Assembly (NCBI GenBank): GCA_016764915.1
Contig: JAESQY010000153.1
Location: 62,001 to 126,000 of the forward strand
Source: Aliivibrio sp.
Lineage (GTDB): Bacteria > Pseudomonadota > Gammaproteobacteria > Enterobacterales > Vibrionaceae
DNA: 64,000 nt
Direction of reading: 5' to 3'
The translations under genes and the position numbers were made by a program. Under the pieces are notes generated by a model, which had not been told where the DNA came from, did not search any database, and saw nothing but the letters and a program-made list of their open reading frames with translations. How positions within the stretch are numbered: the stretch's first letter is position 1; every line of letters begins with the position of its first letter. Positions 42,793-53,457 of this stretch are shown here, piece after piece.

Positions 42793-43893
42793 TTATACGT
42801 TATAGATAACACCGAGGCTGACAGCCTGTGTTGCCCCGGTAACTTCAGGAACATTACTCGGCAGTTTATGAATCGCTTGATGAGCAAGCCAAGCGAAGGC
42901 CATTGCTTCCATGTAATCGCTATCTATTCCTAATTCATGTGTACTCTCGACGATCCACTGCTGCAGTAGTTCCGACAAACGCTGAAACAGTAGTGGGTTT
43001 CTTGCTCCTCCTCCACATAAAAGCAATCTTGGATTTTCACCCTGCGCGTATAAACGCGCTTCATTAGCGATGGTGACAGCAGTAAATTCGAGCAGTGTGG
43101 CTTGGATATCTCGTGCAGACACTGAGCAGGACTGAACCCTCTTTTCTAACCAATCTATATTGAATAACTCGCGACCTGTACTTTTAGGCGCGGTGCGTTG
43201 CAGGTAGGGCTCTTGTAGAAGGTGCTGTAGTAGTGATTGATTTGTGTTCCCTGATTTTGCCCATAAAGCATCTTTGTCATAGCTGCAGTTTTGATGTTTT
43301 GAGATCCACAAATCCATCAGAACATTACCTGGTCCAGTATCGTAGCCTAATACGGGATGGTCTCTTCTCAGTACAGAGATATTTGCCATACCACCAATAT
43401 TAAGTACAACACAACTGGAATCCTGCTGTCCAAATAGGGTTCGATGAAAAGCGGGAGCCAGAGGTGCCCCTTGTCCCCCATAAGCCATATCTTTACGTCT
43501 AAAATCGGCTACCGTGGTGATCTGGGTGCGAGCTGCAATGAGGTTAGCATCACCAATTTGCATGCTAAATGGATACTGACTATCAGGAGAGTGGAATACG
43601 GTTTGGCCGTGGCTGCCAATGGCGGTAATACTGTTAGCGTCGATGGAATATTTCTGCAATAGATGCAACACTGCATCAGCAAACAGGTTGCCTAAACGAT
43701 TATCTAGTTCGCCTACAGCAAACAGTGTAGTGGCCTGTCCAGTACACATATTGAGTAGTTGTTGTTTAATTTCAGTGGGCATTGGATAAGCATCACTGTG
43801 TATTAAAGCGATCTGTTGTCCGTCAGTTTCCACTAATACCGTGTCGATACCATCCATACTGGTACCAGACATAATTCCAATATAACGTTGCAT
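42793..43893 (-). CDS. anmK: Anhydro-N-acetylmuramic acid kinase
   Basis: Peptidoglycan-recycling kinase that opens and phosphorylates 1,6-anhydroMurNAc to MurNAc-6-phosphate. The 366 residues show the family blocks: MSGTSMDGIDTVLVE at the N-terminus (ATP site), IGSHGQTVFH, VADFRRKDMAYGGQGAPLAP, LNIGGMANIS, GYDTGPGNVLMDLW and LLCGGGARNPLLFQRL. A GTG at 43896 lies one codon before the ATG chosen. It is divergent from nagZ, which acts one step earlier in the same recycling route, a common pairing. Confidence 0.96.
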   Translation of the reverse strand: MQRYIGIMSGTSMDGIDTVLVETDGQQIALIHSDAYPMPTEIKQQLLNMCTGQATTLFAVGELDNRLGNLFADAVLHLLQKYSIDANSITAIGSHGQTVFHSPDSQYPFSMQIGDANLIAARTQITTVADFRRKDMAYGGQGAPLAPAFHRTLFGQQDSSCVVLNIGGMANISVLRRDHPVLGYDTGPGNVLMDLWISKHQNCSYDKDALWAKSGNTNQSLLQHLLQEPYLQRTAPKSTGRELFNIDWLEKRVQSCSVSARDIQATLLEFTAVTIANEARLYAQGENPRLLLCGGGARNPLLFQRLSELLQQWIVESTHELGIDSDYMEAMAFAWLAHQAIHKLPSNVPEVTGATQAVSLGVIYNV

Positions 43894-44027
43894 CACTTCA
43901 CTCTACCTTAATGTTTTGCTTATATTGCCACCTATTTAAACAAAACGCTGTTTTTTCCGCTTATGGATGTTAAAACTCTCTGCTAAGTGGTAATTTGGCG
44001 CTAAAGCGTAATCAATTGGAGTGAAAA

Positions 44028-45032
44028 ATGGGACCGTTGTGGTTAGATGTAGACAGTTATGAGTTAGATGCCCAAGAGCGAGAGATGTTAGATCATCCAA
44101 CTGCTGGTGGTGTGATTCTGTTTGCCCACAATTTTCATGATAGTGCACAGTTAGCAGCGCTAACGGCTGCTATTCGAAAAGCCGCCAAACGGCCAATCCT
44201 GATTGGCGTTGATCAAGAGGGTGGTCGAGTACAACGCTTTCGAGATGAATTTACGATTATTCCACCTGCGCAGTCTTATGCAATGTTTAATGATGGCAAA
44301 GAGTTGGCGACAACGGCAGGTTGGTTATTAGCCGCTGAACTGATTGCGCATGATATCGATATTACTTTTGCCCCCGTTCTAGACCGTGGCTTTGATTGCA
44401 AAGCGATTGGTAGCCGCGCATTTGGTGAGTCAATTGATGAAGTGATTACTTACAGTACCGCCTTTATGCAAGGAATGAAACAAGCAGGTATGGCGACAAC
44501 GGGTAAACACTTTCCTGGACACGGAGGCGTAATCGCGGACTCTCACCTTGAAACCCCGTATGATCAACGAGACAATATATTTGAGCGAGATATGACTATT
44601 TTTAAAGCTCAGATTGAAGCAGGTCTACTCGATGCGATGATGCCTGCCCATGTTATTTACCCAAACTATGATGACCGACCAGCAAGTGGTTCCCCATACT
44701 GGTTAAAAGAGGTTCTAAGACAACAACTGGATTTTCAAGGTATTGTCTTTTCTGATGATCTTAATATGGAAGGTGCCGCCATTATGGGGTCTCCGACAGA
44801 GCGCTCTGTTCAAGCTCTTGAAGCGGGTTGTGATATGTTGTTGCTATGTAATAATCGAGCGTCGAGCGAACAAGTATTAGATAATTTAACCGTGAGCAGT
44901 GTACCAACAGCAGCTTCTCTAATGAAGAGAGACAGTTACGATTATCGTAGTTTGAAATCATCGTCTATGTGGAAAGAGGCAACAGAAAAAATATACAGAT
45001 TTAATGATCGTTGGCAAAACAGACATGGGTAA
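44028..45032 (+). CDS. nagZ: Beta-N-acetylhexosaminidase
   Basis: Glycoside hydrolase family 3 enzyme of 334 residues that cleaves GlcNAc from cytosolic muropeptides, producing anhydroMurNAc-peptides for AmpD and AnmK. Motifs are [48 protein letters not shown], the signature [14 protein letters not shown] (catalytic His/Asp dyad) and [10 protein letters not shown] with the nucleophile Asp. GGAG precedes the ATG at 44028. Divergent from anmK across 134 bp; together they form the recycling module. Ends at a terminator with a six-T run. Confidence 0.96.
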   Translation: MGPLWLDVDSYELDAQEREMLDHPTAGGVILFAHNFHDSAQLAALTAAIRKAAKRPILIGVDQEGGRVQRFRDEFTIIPPAQSYAMFNDGKELATTAGWLLAAELIAHDIDITFAPVLDRGFDCKAIGSRAFGESIDEVITYSTAFMQGMKQAGMATTGKHFPGHGGVIADSHLETPYDQRDNIFERDMTIFKAQIEAGLLDAMMPAHVIYPNYDDRPASGSPYWLKEVLRQQLDFQGIVFSDDLNMEGAAIMGSPTERSVQALEAGCDMLLLCNNRASSEQVLDNLTVSSVPTAASLMKRDSYDYRSLKSSSMWKEATEKIYRFNDRWQNRHG

Positions 45033-45058
45033 ACATTACGGATAATCTAGACAAAACT

Positions 45059-45086
45059 AGGCTTATATAACATATAGGCCTTTTTT
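45059..45086 (+). terminator. Rho-independent terminator after nagZ
   Basis: AGGCTTATAT (45059-45068) pairs with ATATAGGCCT (45072-45081), one G-U pair, around AAC, followed by TTTTT. Confidence 0.88.
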
Positions 45087-45087
45087 A

Positions 45088-47088
45088 TTATTCAGGTAGA
45101 GTGAATTGACTGATCTGTTGATTTAACTCAACCATACGACGCTGTACTAAAGCGATTTCATCGTTCATTGAGGTAATCAGTTGGTTGGTATCGTTCATTT
45201 GAAGCGTTAGGTTTTCAAGATCAGAGTTGACTGAGTTTGCGGTTTCAGATTGTTCAAAAGTAGCGGCCGCAATACTGGTATTAAACTGAGAAATTTCATC
45301 TACGGCGTTGTTCAAAGCGTCGATATATTCAATCGCATCAGAAACAGAATCTTTGGTTTGATCACTGATACCTCGGCTCTCTTGCATGTGTTCAAAAGAG
45401 GCTTTGGCGTTGGATTGAATACCACTGAGCAACAGTCTAATATCTTCAGAGGCTAGTTGGCTTCTCTGAGCTAATTGCCGTACTTCATCTGCAACTACCG
45501 CGAATCCTCGCCCTTGATCGCCCGCTCTTGCTGCCTCAATGGCGGCGTTAAGTGCTAATAAGTTTGTCTGTTCTGAAACGGAGGTAATGGTATCGAGTAT
45601 GGTAGAGACATTAAGTGTTTGACGGTCGAGTTCAGAAACCCGGCTAAAAGTCTCTTCAATACTGGAGTGCAGTTTTATAGTTGCATCGGCTGATGACCGA
45701 GACTGCTTAAGACAATCTTGAGCATTGGAACCGGCCGTTTCAGTAGAGGTCTGTGCATTGTTGGTAACCCCTGATATCTCGGCACTGGTTTGCGCCATCT
45801 CAGTCATTGCCGTTGCAATACTGTCACAACGAGAATAACTCTCCGCGGATGCTTGGAGTGCACAGTTCATTAATCGAGTCAGTTCTGATAGTTCGTTTTG
45901 AGTTTGAGTAGCGGCTTTAACCGCTGACGCTAGAGGGCTAGCCATGCTATCAATTAAGTGATCAATGTGTTTTGCAATTTCACTAAATTCATCATTTTTG
46001 TTATCAGATAGTGTTAATGATAAATTTTTAGTTGATGCGATTTTTTCAATATCGATACTAAAATGTTTTACTCGGCGGTTGATGCTACGAATACTTAATA
46101 TTGAAATGATGATCATCGGAATCATAATGAGTATAGCGATGGCAAGGTAGAGATAAATGCTCTTTTTGGCGGTCGCCATGTTCGCAATTGATTGTGAGGT
46201 AATTTGCAAAGAGAGTTGATCACTGATTGATTTTATCTGTCCAATTCGTTTGGTGGCTAATGGGAACCAAAACGATGATTTAGGACCTTCCACTGCATCT
46301 AACGTATTTTTTTGAGCTAAGAACTCACTCTGAATCTGTTCAACTTGCTGCCAACTTGACGATGAGAGGGCATTCGTTAAATCTTGAGCTGTTGCGGTAT
46401 TGAGAGTGAGCTGGGCTTGTCGCAGCGCCATCTTTTCAGCGTTAATGTAGCTATTAATATTAGTATAGCGGTCAAGTGACGCTTTTTTCCCTGCAAATAC
46501 GCCATTGAGAGCGCCCCTTGCTTTTCCTGCCTCCTCTTTCATCTGCAACAGCGAGTGTAATCCTTGCATATCCTGCTTTAATTGTTTTGAGTTTGTTTGA
46601 GAAAGAAGGATATTAATGCTGTCTAAAGAGAGTTGATTGAGATGGCTGTAAAACTGGAAAGGGGAGAGTGTTAAGGTTAATGAGTCTACTTGTTGACGCA
46701 CACTGTCTTTGAGTTGTAGCTGTTTTTTTATATCACTGATAAGAGTGCTGACTAGGGTAGGGTCAAGATATTCAGATTGAAATGAGAGCAACTCTTGCTG
46801 TGCGCTATCAGCTTTATCTCTTTGAGCATTAAGAGCACTGTGATCACTCTTCCCTTTCGCCGCTAGAAAACCAGCCGTTAATCCTCTTTCTACAGCAAAA
46901 TTATGTGCTAGATGATCAAGTAGTGTAAATAGAGAGACGGCTTCTTGAGAACGAAAAGCGTCATAATAGTCACTCTTTACCTGCATAAGAAGTTTGCTTA
47001 AAAAGAGGGTTGCTAAGAGTATTGGGACGATAGCAATTAAACTTAGCCGTGAACGGATACTATTAAATTTTATAAAAGTAAAATCCAT
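45088..47088 (-). CDS. Methyl-accepting chemotaxis protein with nitrate/nitrite-type (NIT) sensor domain
   Basis: Chemoreceptor of 666 residues. A membrane segment (about 19-40) is followed by a large helical periplasmic domain with the NIT hallmarks [24 protein letters not shown] and [16 protein letters not shown]. Then come the second membrane segment [24 protein letters not shown] and a signalling domain with the conserved hairpin [20 protein letters not shown]. The NIT domain is known for nitrate/nitrite sensing. The ATG at 47088 is used (GGAG upstream), not the earlier frame opening. It lies 103 bp downstream of the kinase gene and may end the nitrate operon or have its own promoter. It has no methyl-esterase tail pentapeptide. 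Confidence 0.88.
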   Translation of the reverse strand: MDFTFIKFNSIRSRLSLIAIVPILLATLFLSKLLMQVKSDYYDAFRSQEAVSLFTLLDHLAHNFAVERGLTAGFLAAKGKSDHSALNAQRDKADSAQQELLSFQSEYLDPTLVSTLISDIKKQLQLKDSVRQQVDSLTLTLSPFQFYSHLNQLSLDSINILLSQTNSKQLKQDMQGLHSLLQMKEEAGKARGALNGVFAGKKASLDRYTNINSYINAEKMALRQAQLTLNTATAQDLTNALSSSSWQQVEQIQSEFLAQKNTLDAVEGPKSSFWFPLATKRIGQIKSISDQLSLQITSQSIANMATAKKSIYLYLAIAILIMIPMIIISILSIRSINRRVKHFSIDIEKIASTKNLSLTLSDNKNDEFSEIAKHIDHLIDSMASPLASAVKAATQTQNELSELTRLMNCALQASAESYSRCDSIATAMTEMAQTSAEISGVTNNAQTSTETAGSNAQDCLKQSRSSADATIKLHSSIEETFSRVSELDRQTLNVSTILDTITSVSEQTNLLALNAAIEAARAGDQGRGFAVVADEVRQLAQRSQLASEDIRLLLSGIQSNAKASFEHMQESRGISDQTKDSVSDAIEYIDALNNAVDEISQFNTSIAAATFEQSETANSVNSDLENLTLQMNDTNQLITSMNDEIALVQRRMVELNQQISQFTLPE

Positions 47089-47191
47089 GAATCTCCAGTG
47101 TTTCCGTAATGATAAGTTTTTGTTACCGACCATTATGGACATGAAATATATGAAATTCAATATTCATATAAAATGCATGGTTATTTATTAA

Positions 47192-48967
47192 TCACCATGA
47201 TTTTATAAATGCAGTTAAGAGGATCAATTCTAAGCTCGCAATCAGAGCGAATAAAAACGCGATTGCCTGCCAAAAACGAGTTGGATTTCGAACAATAAGA
47301 GGGGCGGTGTTTAACTCGGTTAAAAACGTCGGGTTAGGGGTGTATAGATCGGTGATAAATTCACTTTTTGCTTCATACCTACACTGTGCAGAAGGGTGAC
47401 AGGCTTTTTTTAAGGTAGCATCAATCCAAGTTGGAAGCTCGCTTCTAAACTGTATTGCTGAGCGGTAGTTCCATTTAATGTGGCGTGCTCTCGATAAAGA
47501 TTGGCTTGAGATCGTTTTGTAGGGTAAATGGCCAGTTAACAGTTCATAAGTGATGACGGCAACGGAGAAAAGGTCTGAACAAGAGCTCGCTTTTTCGCCA
47601 TTTAAATATTCAGGGGCAATGTAGTTAACAGCACCTAGTGGAATATCATCGGTCAACGAGGAGTGAATTTCATCAAAACCATCGATTTGAACTGCGCCAA
47701 AGTCGATGATCGTGATTTTATTATCATCGGTAATCATGATGTTTTCTGGTTTTAAATCTCTATGCACCATAGCTGAGCGTTGAAAAACCCGTACTGCAGT
47801 GAGGATATTTTTGGTGATCGTTCTGACCATGTCTAAGCTGGGTTTTTGGTTATCGTACATCCATTGTCTTAGTGTGCATCCCTCGACAATATCGCAAACA
47901 TGATAGAGAAATTGAGCATCATTAGAGCGAGGGTGGATTTTCATTATAGCACTGTGATTGAGCTTTCTTCCAGCCCATTGCTCCTTGGCAAAGCCTTCGA
48001 GGTAACCAATATCATCAGCAAAGTTGAGAGATGGTGCTTTTAAAACATACTCTTGATGATCAATGTGACTGGTTGCTAGATAGACATGACTGCGCGGCCC
48101 GCTGTACAGCACCTTAGTGATTGTAAAGTGATCAATATCATTACCAACAACCAACGCAGGGGGAATGGAATATTGGGTAAGTTCGGAAAACAGTTCACTG
48201 ACATTTGCATTAGGGATCTCATCAATGTGAACGAGTAGAGCACTCAGGTTATCAATACTCCCCCCAGCCAATGCATTTTTTGCCATCTGTTCGGTACAGG
48301 CTTCCAGTTGTTTGGAGCTCAGTGAATTTGAGTGAGTTAGGGCTGATAGGAATTTTGTTAGTTTCGCTATTGTCAGCCAGTCATGAATACCGTCGCTGGT
48401 CAGTAAGTAGAGATCATTTTTTTCCAGGTTGATTTTTTGGTAGTCAATATCAAGAGTAGAGTCCATACCCAGTGCACGAACTAAAAAATGACGATTTCCA
48501 TACTGGGCTCGAGTATGATCTTGAGTCAACTGCTGCAATTTCCCGTCACGAAATCGGTAAATTCGACTATCGCCGACATGAAATAGATACGCAGTCGTTG
48601 ATTTAAAAATTATTGAGCTGAGTGTGCTGACAAAACCATTATGGCGTAAGTCATTATGCTTGCCGTGCTGGAATAACCAGCCATTGAGAGAGTTTAGAAC
48701 TTTTCCCGCTGACTCCTTCACACTCCAACTCTGCGGCGTGCAGTAGTAGTCGTCAATAAATTGAGTGACACTGATATGGCTAGCTTGTTGGGCATTATTA
48801 CTGCAACTCACACCATCAGCAAGGCTGGCAACGATGCCCTTATGTTTGAGCTCTGAAACATTGCTCGGGGTTTTGCTGGCAAACGCATCTTGATTGCTGT
48901 CCCTTACGCCAGCATCAGAGTATCCGCCAATATTCACCGTTAATTTGTTAATGGCTTCAGTGTCCAT
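47192..48967 (-). CDS. PP2C phosphatase fused to Ser/Thr protein kinase, membrane-anchored
   Basis: A single 591-residue protein. The N-terminal domain (about 1-245) is a PP2C-type phosphatase with metal motifs AGVRDSNQDAF, LADGVSCSNN, LLTSDGIHDW and SIDNLSALLV. Residues about 265-540 are a Hanks-type kinase with the ATP Lys in YVLKAPSLN, HRDLKPENIM, IDFGAVQ and NYIAPEYLNG. A C-terminal membrane helix follows (FLFALIASLELILLTAFI). It lies 27 bases after the nitrate transporter gene, so it is in the nir/nitrate operon. Pseudomonas has a related kinase in the same setting (PA1782). Likely it adjusts nitrate uptake or reduction by reversible phosphorylation; unproven. Confidence 0.88.
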   Translation of the reverse strand: MDTEAINKLTVNIGGYSDAGVRDSNQDAFASKTPSNVSELKHKGIVASLADGVSCSNNAQQASHISVTQFIDDYYCTPQSWSVKESAGKVLNSLNGWLFQHGKHNDLRHNGFVSTLSSIIFKSTTAYLFHVGDSRIYRFRDGKLQQLTQDHTRAQYGNRHFLVRALGMDSTLDIDYQKINLEKNDLYLLTSDGIHDWLTIAKLTKFLSALTHSNSLSSKQLEACTEQMAKNALAGGSIDNLSALLVHIDEIPNANVSELFSELTQYSIPPALVVGNDIDHFTITKVLYSGPRSHVYLATSHIDHQEYVLKAPSLNFADDIGYLEGFAKEQWAGRKLNHSAIMKIHPRSNDAQFLYHVCDIVEGCTLRQWMYDNQKPSLDMVRTITKNILTAVRVFQRSAMVHRDLKPENIMITDDNKITIIDFGAVQIDGFDEIHSSLTDDIPLGAVNYIAPEYLNGEKASSCSDLFSVAVITYELLTGHLPYKTISSQSLSRARHIKWNYRSAIQFRSELPTWIDATLKKACHPSAQCRYEAKSEFITDLYTPNPTFLTELNTAPLIVRNPTRFWQAIAFLFALIASLELILLTAFIKSW

Positions 48968-48994
48968 CAATCTATTGCCTCTTTATATTCAGTA

Positions 48995-50467
48995 CTATTG
49001 ACTGGCCACATCAATTAGCGTCACACTGCCGTCTTGGTTTATCTCCGCCATCTGGCCTTTTGGCTCTTCCATTAGGATCAACGTAGCAAATCCAACCACT
49101 GCAGTCGCGGAAATCACATAGAAAAAAGTTTGATAGCTAACAAATGACAACACGGTTAAGTACACCACGGCACCGACATTACCATACGCACCTGTCATAC
49201 CTGCAATTTGTCCAGTCATGCGACGTTTGATTAATGGAACGGTAGCAAATACAGCCCCCTCACCCGCTTGCACAAAGAATGAACATGCCATTGCGCCAGC
49301 AACAGCAAGCCATAAAGTCCACTCTGACGTTATCTGTGCCATAAGCAGATAACCCAGAGCTAAACCTGCGGTTAAAATGAGTAACGTTGGTTTACGTCCA
49401 CATTTATCAGATATCCAACCGCCTCCTGGCCTTGAAATTAGGTTCATAAATGCATAGGAGGCTGCGACCATACCGGCAACCACAGGGCTTAATGAAAAAG
49501 TTTCCGAAAAGAAAAGTGGCAGCATGGAGACCACGGCTAACTCTGAACCAAAAGTGGCAAAGTAGAGTATATTCAGCACGGCAACTTGCTTGAATTTGTA
49601 CTGATGGATCTCTTCGACGGGTTGTTTGAAAATGGATTTGTTTACTTTCCAAACTTGCGACAACTCGTAGAGGTACAACAACACTAAGCTGGCATAAAGC
49701 GTATAAGTTGCATTAATAGAGATCATCGAAATGTTGGCGGGTGATAACTTCCAAGCAAGAAGTGCAAGGGCGGCATACATTGGCAGTTTCATCACGAGCA
49801 GCAAAAAGAAATCGCTTTTTGAGGTCACTTCCATCGCGGTTAGATTGGCAGGTCTAAAATAGGTAGAACCCTTTGGGGTATCAGAGACATTAAAATAGAA
49901 AATAAAGCCAAATATCAAGCTAACAATACCAGTTAATGCCATCGCATACCTCCACCCCTCATCACCACCTAAAAGAAGCGCTACGGTGGGCAGTGTGAAC
50001 GCAGCAGCAGCAGAGCCAAAGTTGCCCCAGCCACCATAGATGCCTTCCGCTGTGCCTAATTCATTGTGTGGAAACCACTCAGAAACGAGACGGATACCAA
50101 TGACAAAACCGGCACCAATAAAGCCAAGAGCAAAACGTGCAATGGCTGCTTGAACAAAGTTTTCAGAAAAAGCGAAGACGAAACAAGGCACTGAGCATAA
50201 CACCAATAATGCCGAGTAAACTATTTTCGGACCATATTTATCGGTCAATGACCCAACGATGACTCGTGCTGGAATAGTAATGGCAACGTTAAGGATCAAC
50301 AGGGTTTTTACCTGTTCGGTCGTCAGCCCTAATGTCTCTTTAACAGCCTGTAATAGTGGAGCAAAGTTAAACCACACCATGAAAGTGATAAAAAAAGCCA
50401 TCCAACTGAGGTGTAGAATCTTCATTTTGCCGCTAAAAGCAAAAAGATTGAATGAGGAGGTACTCAT
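48995..50467 (-). CDS. Nitrate/nitrite transporter, NarK/NasA MFS family
   Basis: A 490-residue major-facilitator protein with 12 helices. Both nitrate signature motifs are present: GIYGGWGNFGSAAAAFTLP in helix 5 and MTGAYGNVGAVVYLTV in helix 11. GSLTDKYGPK after helix 2 is the MFS motif A. It imports nitrate and perhaps exports nitrite. It lies 51 bp downstream of nirD and just before the PP2C-kinase gene, in the order cobA-nirB-nirD-transporter-kinase. AAGGA is 7 bases before the ATG. A single-module transporter with a C-terminal tail EEPKGQMAEINQDGSVTLID. Confidence 0.94.
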   Translation of the reverse strand: MSTSSFNLFAFSGKMKILHLSWMAFFITFMVWFNFAPLLQAVKETLGLTTEQVKTLLILNVAITIPARVIVGSLTDKYGPKIVYSALLVLCSVPCFVFAFSENFVQAAIARFALGFIGAGFVIGIRLVSEWFPHNELGTAEGIYGGWGNFGSAAAAFTLPTVALLLGGDEGWRYAMALTGIVSLIFGFIFYFNVSDTPKGSTYFRPANLTAMEVTSKSDFFLLLVMKLPMYAALALLAWKLSPANISMISINATYTLYASLVLLYLYELSQVWKVNKSIFKQPVEEIHQYKFKQVAVLNILYFATFGSELAVVSMLPLFFSETFSLSPVVAGMVAASYAFMNLISRPGGGWISDKCGRKPTLLILTAGLALGYLLMAQITSEWTLWLAVAGAMACSFFVQAGEGAVFATVPLIKRRMTGQIAGMTGAYGNVGAVVYLTVLSFVSYQTFFYVISATAVVGFATLILMEEPKGQMAEINQDGSVTLIDVASQ

Positions 50468-50518
50468 GATAACGTCCTTGTAATTATCGAGGTGATTAAT
50501 AGGAGTTGTTGAACTCAG

Positions 50519-50851
50519 TTAACTGGCCTTTTTGAGCTGAATGTAATCGTCCATAATGCGCACCGGATAAATGGTTAATTTATGCTCTGGATTCTCAAGG
50601 CAAACCCCTGTTTTAAGGTGAAAATGTTGTTTATACAGAGGCGATGAGACATAGGTATGATCATCGATCGAACCCATTATGCCTCTTGAAATCACATTGG
50701 CTTCCCCAATAGGATCGTAATTTGATACTGCATACAGGCTCTGCTGTCGTTGGCAGTAGAAAATGGCGACTTGCTGTTGATCAAATTGGGCGCAAACGCC
50801 AGCATTAGGAGCTAACTCTTCTTTCCTACAAATATTGGTCCACGAAGTCAT
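50519..50851 (-). CDS. nirD: NADH-nitrite reductase small subunit
   Basis: Rieske-fold small subunit of 110 residues that assembles with NirB. Family features include WTNICRKEELAPNAGVCAQF, VAIFYCQRQQSLYAVSNYDP and FHLKTGVCLENP. As in other NirD proteins the Cys/His cluster ligands of true Rieske proteins are absent, so it is structural. It starts only 3 bases after the nirB stop. AGGA precedes the ATG at 50851. Cytoplasmic. Confidence 0.94.
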   Translation of the reverse strand: MTSWTNICRKEELAPNAGVCAQFDQQQVAIFYCQRQQSLYAVSNYDPIGEANVISRGIMGSIDDHTYVSSPLYKQHFHLKTGVCLENPEHKLTIYPVRIMDDYIQLKKAS

Positions 50852-50854
50852 AAT

Positions 50855-53425
50855 TTATCCTATCAATGAGTTTGTTAAATCAACGCTGTCGATTATATTC
50901 TGGCTTTTTGGCTGGTGAGGAAATCGCTGGTCTCGAGTGGTCATAAACGACAGGTTGTCATCAGTATCACTGCTATTAACAAAGTGCTGAAAACGTTTGA
51001 GCTTTTCAGGACTCTCAATGGTGGTTTTCCACTCACATTGGTAGTTTTTCACGTTATGGGCCATCTCGGCTTCAAGTTCATTGGCAATCCCCAAACTGTC
51101 TTCGATAATCACCTTTTTGAGATATTCTAAGCCGCCATCTAAATTCTCAAGCCATACGGAGGTTCGTTGCAGACGATCTGCAGTTCGTATATAGAACATC
51201 AAGAAGCGATCAATGTATTTTTGCAGTAGTTGGTTATTCAGATCGGTGGCAAACAGATCTCCATGACGAGGACGCATGCCACCATTACCACATACATAGA
51301 GGTTCCAACCTTTGTCGGTGGCAATAATGCCAACATCTTTGGTTTGAGCTTCAGCGCATTCTCGTGTACAACCAGAGACAGCGAACTTAAGCTTATGAGG
51401 CGAGCGTAATCCTTTGTAGCGATTCTCGATAGCAATGGCAAAACCGACGCTATCGTTGACACCATATCGACACCAAGTACTGCCAACGCACGATTTAACC
51501 GTGCGTACTGACTTGCCATAGGCATGACCAGTTTCAAAACCAGCATCAATCAGGATTTTCCATATGGTTGGTAACTCATGCAGTTGAGCACCAAATAGGT
51601 CAACCCGCTGGCCACCAGTAATTTTTGTATAGAGGTCAAATTGTTTGGCAACTTCCCCTAATATGATTAACTTATCAGGGGTGATTTCGCCGCCTGCAAT
51701 TCGAGGAACAACCGAATAGGTGCCATCTTTTTGCATATTGCCCAAGTAGATGTCATTGGTATCTTGCAGTTCCAGGTGCTGATCGTTAAGTACATAGTCA
51801 TTCCAATATGAGGCAAGAATAGAACCTACGGCCGGTTTACACACTTCGCAGCCCAATCCTTGACCGTGACTCTCAAGAAGTTGATCAAACTGGGTAATTT
51901 TTTTGACTCGGATGATGTCGGCAAGTTGTTGACGAGAGTAGGAAAAGTGTTCACATATATCACTTTTCACTTCAAATCCTAGACTAGACAGCTCGGATTC
52001 CAATACCTGTTTTGCCAGTGATGAGCAGCCACCACAGCCAGTGGATGCTTTAGTGGACGTCTTAAGCTCAGACATTGTGGTGCAACCTGCAGCGACCGCT
52101 TGTTTAATATCGCCTTTGGTCACATCAAAGCATGAACAGATAGAAGCACTATCTGGCAGAGCATCAATGCCTAAGCCGCTGCTGGCACTTTCATCCCCAT
52201 GGTTAGGCAGAATCAATACGGATGGGTTTTCAGGCAGAGTCATGTCATTTAATAGGGTTTGCAGTAACGTGCCATACGCCTCAGCATCACCAACAAGCAC
52301 TGCGCCGACGATCTTCTTACCATCAGCAGAGACGATCAAACGTTTATAGATTTGCTCTATCTCATCGTTATAGGTGTATGACTGGGCGCCGGGAGTATTA
52401 CCGTGAACATCACCAATACTGGCCACATCAACCCCAAGCAGTTTGAGCTTGGTACTCATGTCGGCACCTGCAAAAGTATCATCATTGCCCGCTATGTGTG
52501 ACGCGGTCACTTTGGCCATTTGATATCCAGGGGCAACTAAACCAAAGATTTTATTCTGCCACAGTGCGCACTCACCAATGGCGTAGATATTTTCAACATT
52601 TGTTTGGCAGTGGTCATTGATAACGATGCCGCCTCTCTCTCCAATATCTAGACCAAATTGACGTGCTAATTCATCTTGTGGTCGAATGCCAGCCGAGAAG
52701 ACGATGGTATCGGTTTCTAAAAAACTGCCATCAGCAAAATTTATTCGATAGCGACACGTTTCCCCTTCAATGATTTCACTGGTGGCCTTTTCGGTGTGTA
52801 CCTGAACACCTAACTCTTCAATTTTACGACGCAGTAGTCTGCCGCCGCCGTCATCAAGTTGTACGGCCATTAAGCGAGGGGCAAATTCAACAATATGAGT
52901 TTCCAATCCTAAGTGAGTGAGCGCGTTGGCAGCCTCTAAGCCAAGTAGACCTCCGCCGATCACCACGCCAACTTTGCTTTGTGAACCTGATGCCGTGATT
53001 TTTTCAAGATCATCAATGGTACGATAGACATGGCAGTGCTCTTTGTCATTACCAGGAATAGGTGGAACAAAAGGAAAGGAGCCTGTAGCAAGCACTAATT
53101 TATCATATGACTCAATGCGGCCACTGCTGGTAATGACTTGATTATTGGCCGTATCCAGAGTGGTCACTTTGTCATTAAGGACAAAGTTAATGCCATTTTG
53201 TTGATAGTAGTGCGCATCGGTCAGTGCAAGATCATCTGCAGATTTTCCTGAGAAATAGCCACTTAATTGAACCCGGTCATAGGCGAGTCGGGACTCTTCC
53301 GAGAAAGTAATAATGTCATACTGCTCATTGGCACTTTTTATTAAGTTATCGATAAATTTATGGCCTACCATACCATTACCGACCACAATAATCCGTTGTC
53401 TAGTTTGTGTTGGATTACTCATCAT
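50855..53425 (-). CDS. nirB: NADH-nitrite reductase large subunit
   Basis: Cytoplasmic enzyme reducing nitrite to ammonium. The 856 residues contain an FAD/NAD module (IIVVGNGMVGHKFIDNL, GVVIGGGLLGLEAANAL), a BFD-like [2Fe-2S] region (ICSCFDVTKGD, then STGCGGC), a second one with GCEVCKPAVG, a ferredoxin-like half (KEITGGQRVDLFGAQL-type segment) and the siroheme/[4Fe-4S] domain with CVGSTWCRYG and AVSGCTRECAEAQTKD. The siroheme is made from the CobA product encoded just upstream. AGGG is 5 bases before the ATG. Operon: cobA-nirB-nirD-transporter-kinase. Confidence 0.96.
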   Translation of the reverse strand: MMSNPTQTRQRIIVVGNGMVGHKFIDNLIKSANEQYDIITFSEESRLAYDRVQLSGYFSGKSADDLALTDAHYYQQNGINFVLNDKVTTLDTANNQVITSSGRIESYDKLVLATGSFPFVPPIPGNDKEHCHVYRTIDDLEKITASGSQSKVGVVIGGGLLGLEAANALTHLGLETHIVEFAPRLMAVQLDDGGGRLLRRKIEELGVQVHTEKATSEIIEGETCRYRINFADGSFLETDTIVFSAGIRPQDELARQFGLDIGERGGIVINDHCQTNVENIYAIGECALWQNKIFGLVAPGYQMAKVTASHIAGNDDTFAGADMSTKLKLLGVDVASIGDVHGNTPGAQSYTYNDEIEQIYKRLIVSADGKKIVGAVLVGDAEAYGTLLQTLLNDMTLPENPSVLILPNHGDESASSGLGIDALPDSASICSCFDVTKGDIKQAVAAGCTTMSELKTSTKASTGCGGCSSLAKQVLESELSSLGFEVKSDICEHFSYSRQQLADIIRVKKITQFDQLLESHGQGLGCEVCKPAVGSILASYWNDYVLNDQHLELQDTNDIYLGNMQKDGTYSVVPRIAGGEITPDKLIILGEVAKQFDLYTKITGGQRVDLFGAQLHELPTIWKILIDAGFETGHAYGKSVRTVKSCVGSTWCRYGVNDSVGFAIAIENRYKGLRSPHKLKFAVSGCTRECAEAQTKDVGIIATDKGWNLYVCGNGGMRPRHGDLFATDLNNQLLQKYIDRFLMFYIRTADRLQRTSVWLENLDGGLEYLKKVIIEDSLGIANELEAEMAHNVKNYQCEWKTTIESPEKLKRFQHFVNSSDTDDNLSFMTTRDQRFPHQPKSQNIIDSVDLTNSLIG

Positions 53426-53457
53426 TGTTTCCCTTCCGTAGGTGATTTTAAATTATT

